A DNA stretch of 64,000 bases from NCBI GenBank assembly GCA_020747015.1, contig JAGTJM010000059.1, forward strand, positions 124,001 through 188,000, written 5' to 3'. Position numbers and translations under genes: made by a program. The stretch comes from Pyrenochaeta sp. MPI-SDFR-AT-0127 (Eukaryota; Ascomycota; Dothideomycetes; Pleosporales; Cucurbitariaceae). Of the stretch, positions 57,238-64,000 are shown piece after piece. Below the pieces are notes generated by a model that saw only the letters and a program-made list of their open reading frames with translations, was not told where the DNA came from and made no database searches. Positions within the stretch are counted from its first letter, which is position 1. Each line of letters starts with the position of its first letter.

Positions 57238-60200
57238 ACAGTGGCGGGTATCGCAAGCAGGGGGAACAGGCGTATATAAAAGCGAGCTACGAGGCGCGGC
57301 TGTCGAGGCTCATAAAGAGCTCCACCAGCCTTGCCGAGTTGCCCCTCCCCCGCCAATCTACGTAATCTCCGCATTCTTGAGTGGCTGGACGCAGATTCCG
57401 TATCAACCTCACGAATGCTTAAGTCTGACCTGCATCACTGATATATGCTTCCGTCATCACACATAGGTCCTTTCTCTAGGCAAAACGGTATTGTAAACCT
57501 GCCGTTCTACATGCACATGCCTTTTGGTCCCGCCATACTACCAGGATGACCGGTACCCACGTGTCACGATAACGACGTACCCACTCTACTAGGTCATTGC
57601 GCAGATAACTAAGACAGATGGGGATGAGGTATAAAGGATTCCAGTCATTTTCAAAATGGCGCAGGCATCAACTGGATCCGGGGGGGAAAGCGTTGATAGA
57701 GGAGAACCAGTTTTGAACATCCAATGTCGTGCTTTTACTACCAGATCGCAAGCTGGGTGCTGACTGATCCGCCCCGTTCAATACACAAACCTCTCGCCAT
57801 GGTTTCACCCCTTCTAGAACCGTCACAATGTAGACACAGTACTCGGAATGAAGGACAGAATTCTAAGGTCGAAATGTAACTATGCCCTCTCAAGAACGTC
57901 CGAGGACGAAGGATCAAAGAGGTTTGCATCATACGCCCAGTGTATGTAAAACATTCTCATAAGCTTTCAACGAAGCCTCATGGCCATTTCGAGATCACGT
58001 TAGCGCTGGCAGATCTAGAGAATGCTTATAAGCCAATAGTCTGACCGAGATATTTAGTCCTTTGTGCAACTCGTCGTAGCCCCAAGTTTCAATGCATGGT
58101 CATGCGCTCGGCATCTGACGAAAAGGCGTTCTCTCGATGTCGCTTTCAGTCTCTTTCAGGAATGTCAGTCTCAAGCCACGCACGGACATGGGAACGCATG
58201 TTCTAAGTTGTCGTCGGTGAGAGTCGATCTCTACCGGATCGTAGTGCTGAGTTGCACCCTAGTAGCTTACTACTGTGCTACATGCTATGGATGCGCATGC
58301 TCTCATGTGTTCCGTCCAAACTACTGGAAAATCGGCATCGCTGACATGGGCAGGGAGAAATTGCCGGGGAATGCACAAGTAGAGAGATATGAATGATGAG
58401 AAGATGTGAGATATGGCACCATGAACTCGGCGAAAGAGAGGATATTCTGTAAGGTCAGGAATGTTTGGCTTTGGTAGTGCAATTGAAGTTGAGAGGGATT
58501 GGCGAGGCAAACACAAGTAAACTGGGATTGATTGCGGCTAAGCCGTGCAATCGGAGTAAGATGGGGTTTGCTTGACATCGCGGAGATGAATCGCGGCGAA
58601 TATCTCCATTCGCCTAGACCGTCAGATAGACCTTGAAGGCGTGGAGATCAATCGTGTTTCATGGCTCGCTTCCGCATCTATGATCTGGGGAAGATGCCCG
58701 ACCAATGCCTGGCCTTAGCTGACGCATTATCTATCAAATCGCCTTGAAGTCTTTCCTAAAATTCCTGGAATGCTTGTGATGTTTCGGATGATCATTTGCT
58801 TTTGCGATGAAAGATTGACATTTGACGCGGGAAGCAAGACGGCGACGCGGCAGCGTTTCATGTTTGGCTTTTATTTTCAAGTATAGCAGTAGTTGCAAAC
58901 CATATACATCTTGGCGATACTAGAGCTCTAGGCACAAGATGGGCAAGGCAGAGCGAGAGAAAAACAAAAAGGAAGTGGTATGGAAGTGCATGTACAAGCT
59001 GAATAACCCTGGTCGTCTCGTGGTAGAAGTAGCGCGCCGGGCTCGGTGCGATAAGTGGGGGACAGGATCTCGTATTGATGAAGGCTTATGTGCAATCTCG
59101 CTGCCGTCATGTCAGGGCATAGAAGCGTTTGTTGACAGTCACACGACTGAACGAGGTATATTCGAGGACGGGACCGCGTCAGTGGTGGATGAGCGGCTTG
59201 CGTATGATGGAGGTTGTGGTGAATCACAATTCACATGACGATGATGATGATGAGGTGCGCCACGCTCGGCGCATTCAAAAGCACACGGCTTGGCTCAGCC
59301 ATTGGCAAGGCTTCACCAGTAATGTGACACGATGCAGATGAAGGGAGGTGAGGGCAGTTGTCCTTCACGTTTAGCTCGGCTGTCGCTGCCAAGCGCCATC
59401 GCACCTGCCCTGTGCACGACCGTTAACCTGGTGCACATCCCGAAAGTCGGTGTTTTGATTGGCCAGTCGAGGAAGTAACATCCCCGCTCTAACAAACAAC
59501 ACCTCCCTTCATCAAACTGGCTGTCGAGTACGCACGGCGCTTCATGTCGTGTGCTGTTCTCATACAATACCAGTGACAAGCGTTGTACCTGTGACTGGCA
59601 TGAGTGTTTATTCTTGACAGCACGCAACTGACGAAGGTACACTCTGGCACGCATGGACTGGCACATAAGAGCCTCGTACACACTCTTCGCAAAGAGACAC
59701 GCTTTGCACTACTTCACCCCGATAGATAATTATTGCCAATACCCAAATACCGGTATCCACTGATCCCCCATGACCGTCCATGATCAATTCCAAGTCGGTG
59801 CCCCGCAAGATTAGTGCCGCCGCCTTCGAATTACCGCCGTGGCAGCGGCCACGCAACTGTGGTATTGTGTCGCCGTCCCGTGCATCACCCAGGCACCAGT
59901 TGCTCCTGCCTCATATGAGGCCGTGTTTCGCGTAATCTTAGCTTCACAAAAGCAGTCCCTCCTCCCGTCCCTCACTGTCTCCCGTCTCTTCAAAATCAAC
60001 CCACATTCTCTTATCAGTCGTTTCCTTCCCTCCTTGCGCAGCCTTGCCTGAACAGGACCACGCTCTTTTCTCTCCTTGTCCAACTACACACACTCTTTTG
60101 TCTCAAGTGCGCCCAGGTCGCACTCCGCCAGCTCGCAGTCCCGAGGAAGCAGCCAGGTCCGTTAGTCCTCCTCATGCTCACGGCGTTCTAGATTGTGGCA

Positions 60201-60366
60201 ACATGGCCACCATGTCTGAATCCACACTGTTCCACATGTCTTTTTGTGGTAGTACAATATCCGTTCTGACCAAGCGTACAGTCAGTCAGCACTTCTACCA
60301 CGGTGATCCGGTTTTCAAAATCATCGCACTCATTGACAAGCTTTGGGCTTTTTCCAGCTGTTCAAG
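57238..60366. other. 3.1-kb gene-poor interval with two promoters
   Basis: Lies between divergent start codons of the SPATA20-like and CAP genes. Open frames are short and without coding character. The last 500 bp upstream of the CAP gene is pyrimidine-rich and contains upstream ATGs, for example around 60202, suggesting a long leader with uORFs. Confidence 0.5.
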
Positions 60367-61356
60367 ATGCGTTCATCCATTCTCCTGGCTTCAGCTCTTG
60401 CTATGGGCGCTCTGGCTAGCCCCAAGCCTACTCGCAGAAAGGGTAATCGCATCGTTACCGAGACCGAATTGGTGATCTTGACTGTCACTGTCACCGTCAC
60501 TGAAGGATACCCTGAGCCGCCTGCCTCATCCGTCTACATTTCCACCACGCCGCAGGAGCCTGCACCCACTGAGGCCAGCAGCGTTCCAGCAGCGCCCCCG
60601 TCTTCTACTACGACACCAACGCCCGCTCCTGTTCCAAGTCCTGAGCCTGAACCAACTTCCTTCGAGCTCGTCTCCAGTCTAATTCCGACTTCGACTCCAT
60701 CTGTGGAGACACAGCCAGGGCCAGATCCAGAGCCAACCTCCGCCGAAGCCACTAAGCCTTCGTCCAGCACGACCCAAGCTTCTGTGCCTACTATATCCGC
60801 TGGTAGTCACATCTCTGGCGCGGACCAGGCTTACCTATCTTCTGGGCCTGACTACCAAGCTGCGGTGCTCTATCATCACAATGTAGCTCGTGCCAACCAC
60901 GGTGCTGCACCACTGACTTGGGATGCCGACTGTGAGGCCGCTGCCCTCCTCGCTGCTAAGACATGCATCTTTGAGCACTACATTCCAGATGGAGTCCGTC
61001 AGGGTCAAAATCTCTTCACCGTTTCTGGCGAAGCCTTTAATGTGACTGCCGGCATCACGGAGAGCTGGTATAAGGGCGAGCTCGAGCCAATGATGCCGTA
61101 CTTTGGCCAGAACGACATTCCTGACGACGTGTTTCACAGCGTTGGTCATCTTACCCAAATGGTCTGGAAGGACACCACCAAGGTCGGCTGCGTTTCCCTC
61201 GACTGTGGTGCCAACATGATTGTTGGTGGAGTATCATCAACCTTGAACAAGTACACTGTCTGCAACTACGCTGCCCCAGGTAATGTCGCCGGTGGCTACG
61301 CGGAGAATGTTGCCGCTCCAATCTCCACTACCAATTTGGGCAGCTGGGCGGATTAG
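60367..61356 (+). CDS. Secreted CAP/PR-1-like protein with Pro/Thr-rich stalk
   Basis: A single 329-aa exon. ATG 60367 begins a signal peptide (MRSSILLASALAMGALA, cleavage about residue 18) followed by basic RRKG. Residues about 35-145 form a Pro/Thr/Ser/Glu-rich, presumably O-glycosylated stalk. The CAP (SCP/TAPS) domain spans about 155-315: LYHHNVARANHGAAPLTWD, AAKTCIFEHYI (His204), ITESWYKGE (Glu232), VGHLTQMVWKDTTKVGC (His261) and YTVCNYAAPGNVAGGYAENV. Cysteines at 189, 200, 275, 280 and 299 are candidates for the fold's disulphides. Fungal PR-1-like/Pry proteins bind sterols and fatty acids outside the cell, and some are host-interaction factors. The role here is unknown. Confidence 0.92.
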   Translation: MRSSILLASALAMGALASPKPTRRKGNRIVTETELVILTVTVTVTEGYPEPPASSVYISTTPQEPAPTEASSVPAAPPSSTTTPTPAPVPSPEPEPTSFELVSSLIPTSTPSVETQPGPDPEPTSAEATKPSSSTTQASVPTISAGSHISGADQAYLSSGPDYQAAVLYHHNVARANHGAAPLTWDADCEAAALLAAKTCIFEHYIPDGVRQGQNLFTVSGEAFNVTAGITESWYKGELEPMMPYFGQNDIPDDVFHSVGHLTQMVWKDTTKVGCVSLDCGANMIVGGVSSTLNKYTVCNYAAPGNVAGGYAENVAAPISTTNLGSWAD

Positions 61357-62274
61357 GTGTCATTCGAGCTGATGGTTTTTGGTTGCTTCATCTTCCTCAT
61401 CCTAGCATGGGCTACTGTCGTTTATAAGTGCATAGGCGTCGCATCGCAGGTCAGCAGGACAGCTTGCATTACGGGGCTTATTTCGTTTCTTTTACACAAT
61501 TCTAGGGTCTGTATCTTGCACCTGCATCGATCGGGGGTCGGTCAGTCGAGCGCCAAACCTTCCACGGATACACTTCGATGTACATACTTAGATGCGATGA
61601 GCATCGAGTTAGTTCCTCACGCGACTCAATGACAATGATCATGTTCACGAAACGACTTCATGCCATGTGTGATGTTTGCCAACCATGCTTAAATGTGAAC
61701 GTGAGGTGGCTGGGCCGTGTCTATCCTTCCGTAACCCAATTGAGCCACACGGAGTACCGCGCTGCACATCGCCCATCGCCGATCTGCCTCGCCAGCAAAG
61801 ACTATGAACGTCAACATAGACTTCAGTGTTCAAAGTACCATTGGAAGATTGGGGCTTGCTTATCGATCTGCACAATGGCAGCCTGCGCAATTGGCTGCAT
61901 TGGCATTTTTCTCCGATGCAGCTAACGTGGACGAGGCGTCATGGTGTTCGCTTCGTGTACAATTGGCTTCCCATATCGGTACCAGTAAGCTTGACCGAAG
62001 TTGGGGGAAGTGCCAGCTTGACGTGTGTATCTTGTTAAAGGGGGTGAATTGGGTAATTCATTGTGTATGTATGGTTATGAAACTCAGTTTAAATCCCAGA
62101 ATCCACCTCGAATTTCAACGAGGTGAAAGGTTCCTTCACTTCGCCATCATCTCAGCCCTTACAACTGCTACTAGAAAGTCCCCTATCGCATTTTGAAACC
62201 CAAAATAACACTCAAACCGCTCAACTTCCGCGTCTGTCTCGACACGAGCCACGAGAAACCCGGACAGCCTGCCA
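61357..62274. other. Intergenic region
   Basis: 3' flank of the CAP gene and unassigned DNA; no coding unit is supported. Confidence 0.5.
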
Positions 62275-62858
62275 ATGGCGCATCCTATGGATGTACAAGA
62301 CTTCACAGAGAGCTTGCCGACGGAGCTGATGGGTATGATATGCGGTGGGGCAAGTCCGTCTCCCCATTTATATATTCTAGGATTTGATCCAAACTCCACC
62401 GTCTGTGTCCTTACATACTCGCTAATCGTTGGTAGCTTCCGGCACTGACCCTCAAAGCCTTCGCCTCACTAATAAGCAGGGGGGATGAAAGAGCTGCCTC
62501 GGTGCTCTGTAGGTTCCTAAGCACTGAGCCTCGCCTGTTTAAGCTTCGAAGCTTCGACACTCTTCTCACACCCTGCCCCCCTCCCAGCAGGGTTCCTTGA
62601 CCATGTCCGAGATGAACGTATGTTCCACAGTCCACCTGGTGCTATACCATCCGAAACGATGAAGCGCTTGGCCCAGCTTCTTTGTGCTCTTCCTCGAAAC
62701 CGGCTGTAAAAGTGCTCTATTCATAAGTATTTGGATTATCGCACCGTGAACTTGTTGATGAAGACTCAGACTCAGTTCTGCGAGTTGATTGTACAAAACA
62801 TTGAGGGCCTACTGACTTGTGCAACGGCTCGAGCGGCCAGCTTACATTCCCTGACTTA
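62275..62858 (+). pseudogene. Decayed F-box protein gene
   Basis: An ATG at 62275 starts DVQDFTESLPTELMGMI, the opening of an F-box. A possible 91-bp intron (GTGGGG donor at 62345, TTGGTAG acceptor at 62435) joins to SGTDPQSLRLTNKQ, matching the second half of an F-box. The frame then breaks at a six-base G run (about 62478-62483). A neighbouring frame continues with RAASVLCRFLSTEPRLFKL, stops near 62600, and further open pieces follow to about 62858. Several frame breaks within 600 bp argue for a pseudogene. The first break could also be a sequencing error in the homopolymer. Confidence 0.4.
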
Positions 62859-63587
62859 ATCGAAAGGAGGATAATGAACATCTTTCCCCGCAATACTACT
62901 ACCGAGGCAGTAGAGTGACGGTGAGAAGGCGGCGAGGCCAGACCTAGTTAAGTTTGTTGTGGTGCTAGTAACATGGAACGATCTTGATGGCATCGTCGCG
63001 AAGCACAAGATTCTCTGCTATTCATTTTGACTTGGATATGAACGATGGCCGAATAGGAAAGGCTATGTAAAAAACTATTACAAGGTCTCGAAAGAATAGG
63101 AGAGAAGATTCCTTGAGGCGCCATCTCCAATAATGCTCAGTGCGGTTTGGAGATGCTATGTTCTCCTAATTGAATAGAATATGCGTAAATTGTAACTTCT
63201 CTAAAGACGAGGTATCTAAATACAATGAAAGAACACCTCAAGACATGGCCCCTTCATATCCCTAGCTTATAGCTTAGACCTCGCTTGCATGAACAGCGCG
63301 AATACCTCCATCCATCACTCTCAAAACAAAATGATCAGCAACTCTCACCTGAAAATCAAACTGGGAAAATAACTTCTGTACAGATGACCTAACCTCATCG
63401 TCTCTTCTCTTGTCTGTAATTCCTGTCTTGCTCTTTCATTTCCCCTCACAGCTGCCATGGTGACTGCATGTATCGCTACACAGGGTCAGTCCACACTAAT
63501 GATCACATGGGTGTAAAGTGTGGAATCGATGGCGTCGCCTATGCCGCCAGTACACGAAGGTTCTCAAGCGGATGTCAAACCAGCGAT
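62859..63587. other. AT-rich intergenic region
   Basis: Many stops in all frames; nothing is seen that can be supported as a gene. Confidence 0.45.
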
Positions 63588-63767
63588 CTATTTGGCGTCG
63601 AGCTTCGTATCCTTGGTGGTGATGAAAACACTCTCGGCTTTGACCAACGGATTCGCTTTTTCGCGCAGCCAACTTTTGTTCTTGGTTCCTTCCTTGAAAG
63701 CTAATATATGCTTCAAGTTTTGGGCGAGAGACGGTGGGATAAAGTGTCTTTTCAAAGTAATTGGCAT
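63588..63767 (-). CDS. Doubtful 59-residue Lys-rich ORF
   Basis: A minus-strand frame from ATG 63767 encodes 59 residues with plausible protein character (LKRHFIPPSLAQNLKHIL, SWLREKANPLVKAESVF, ending in TTKDTKLDAK). The same bases read on the plus strand give a 100-residue hydrophobic frame (63520-63822), so at least one is a shadow. No family is recognised. It may be the last exon of a gene running in from the right, a relic, or chance. Confidence 0.2.
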   Translation of the reverse strand: MPITLKRHFIPPSLAQNLKHILAFKEGTKNKSWLREKANPLVKAESVFITTKDTKLDAK

Positions 63768-64000
63768 AATCGCATTGCTCCTATCAGCTTATACCCAGCA
63801 CAGCTCATTGTCAACGTTCTAGAAGAAACAAGCCTGCCCACTGTGCAACTCCACAGAATTTTTGTTCTCTGGGCATTACACGGCTATTTCAAATAGGCGT
63901 ATTTGATTCAGTCAACTTGGCTTTGGGCCGTGAGACCCAATTCCCTCAGTTTGCAGGCAATCTTTCGATATGTAGGGGAACGTCGCACAGTCGTTTGAAT
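63768..64000. other. Right edge, unassigned
   Basis: No supported feature before the window ends. Confidence 0.4.

Noticed and set aside
60044..60475. 143-codon frame overlapping the start of the CAP gene
   Set aside because: It runs out of frame through the signal-peptide region and has no features; at most it contains uORFs.

Overview
The window is a gene-rich stretch of a filamentous ascomycete nuclear chromosome. Genes are interrupted by short introns (mostly 48-120 bp) with fungal GT...AG signals and CTAAC/CTGAC-like branch points, and many are divergently paired across short intergenic gaps. The protein set (HypA/Trs120, Abp2, a DUF3684-type ATPase, F-box-like relics, a PR-1-like secreted protein) points to Pezizomycotina, probably Dothideomycetes/Pleosporales. 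The class level is inference. No tRNA, rRNA, CRISPR or intact transposon was recognised. Exon structures were worked out by hand from splice signals, reading phase and protein continuity.

Layout. 1-2.6 kb: a minus-strand run with the start of an unrecognised gene cut by the left edge, then three short membrane-protein genes. 2.9-5.8 kb: RNase H1 (minus) and a DUF202 membrane protein (plus). 6.9-9.3 kb: bifunctional 6-phosphofructo-2-kinase/fructose-2,6-bisphosphatase. 10.1-10.9 kb: a doubtful F-box/LRR-like gene. 11.2-15.8 kb: TRAPPII subunit Trs120/HypA (minus), divergent from a 1714-residue GHKL-ATPase of the DUF3684/sacsin-like type (16.5-21.6 kb) that ends in a zinc-protease-like motif. 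22.2 kb: a small secreted Cys-rich protein. 23.1-26.1 kb: a Gfo/Idh/MocA dehydrogenase and a peroxisomal PMP47/ANT1-type carrier. 26.6-30.5 kb: a divergent transporter pair (purine-cytosine permease and a DHA1 drug:H+ antiporter). 31.4-34.4 kb: divergent Scd6/LSM14 and a KPWE-motif (Pex39-like) peroxisomal protein. 34.7-37.5 kb: Abp2. 39.4-42.7 kb: divergent FCP1-like HAD protein and rRNA-processing factor Rrp36. 43.4-44.4 kb: a BTB protein. 48.6-50.1 kb: an unrecognised Pro/Ser-rich regulator-like protein. 54.8-57.2 kb: a SPATA20/YyaL-type thioredoxin-domain protein with a mitochondrial presequence. 60.4-61.4 kb: a secreted CAP/PR-1 protein. 62.3-62.9 kb: a decayed F-box gene.

Most genes are housekeeping: sugar signalling, vesicle tethering, mRNA decay and translation control, rRNA processing, replication-origin or DNA binding, and peroxisome function. 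They do not form a pathway cluster. Two peroxisomal genes lie about 8 kb apart. Gene-poor blocks (37.5-39.4, 44.4-48.6, 50.1-54.8, 57.2-60.4 and 61.4-64 kb) hold microsatellites and pyrimidine-rich leaders. The least-described item is the ATPase with a C-terminal HExxH motif. The left-edge partial gene, the KPWE protein and the small secreted protein are also worth a look.
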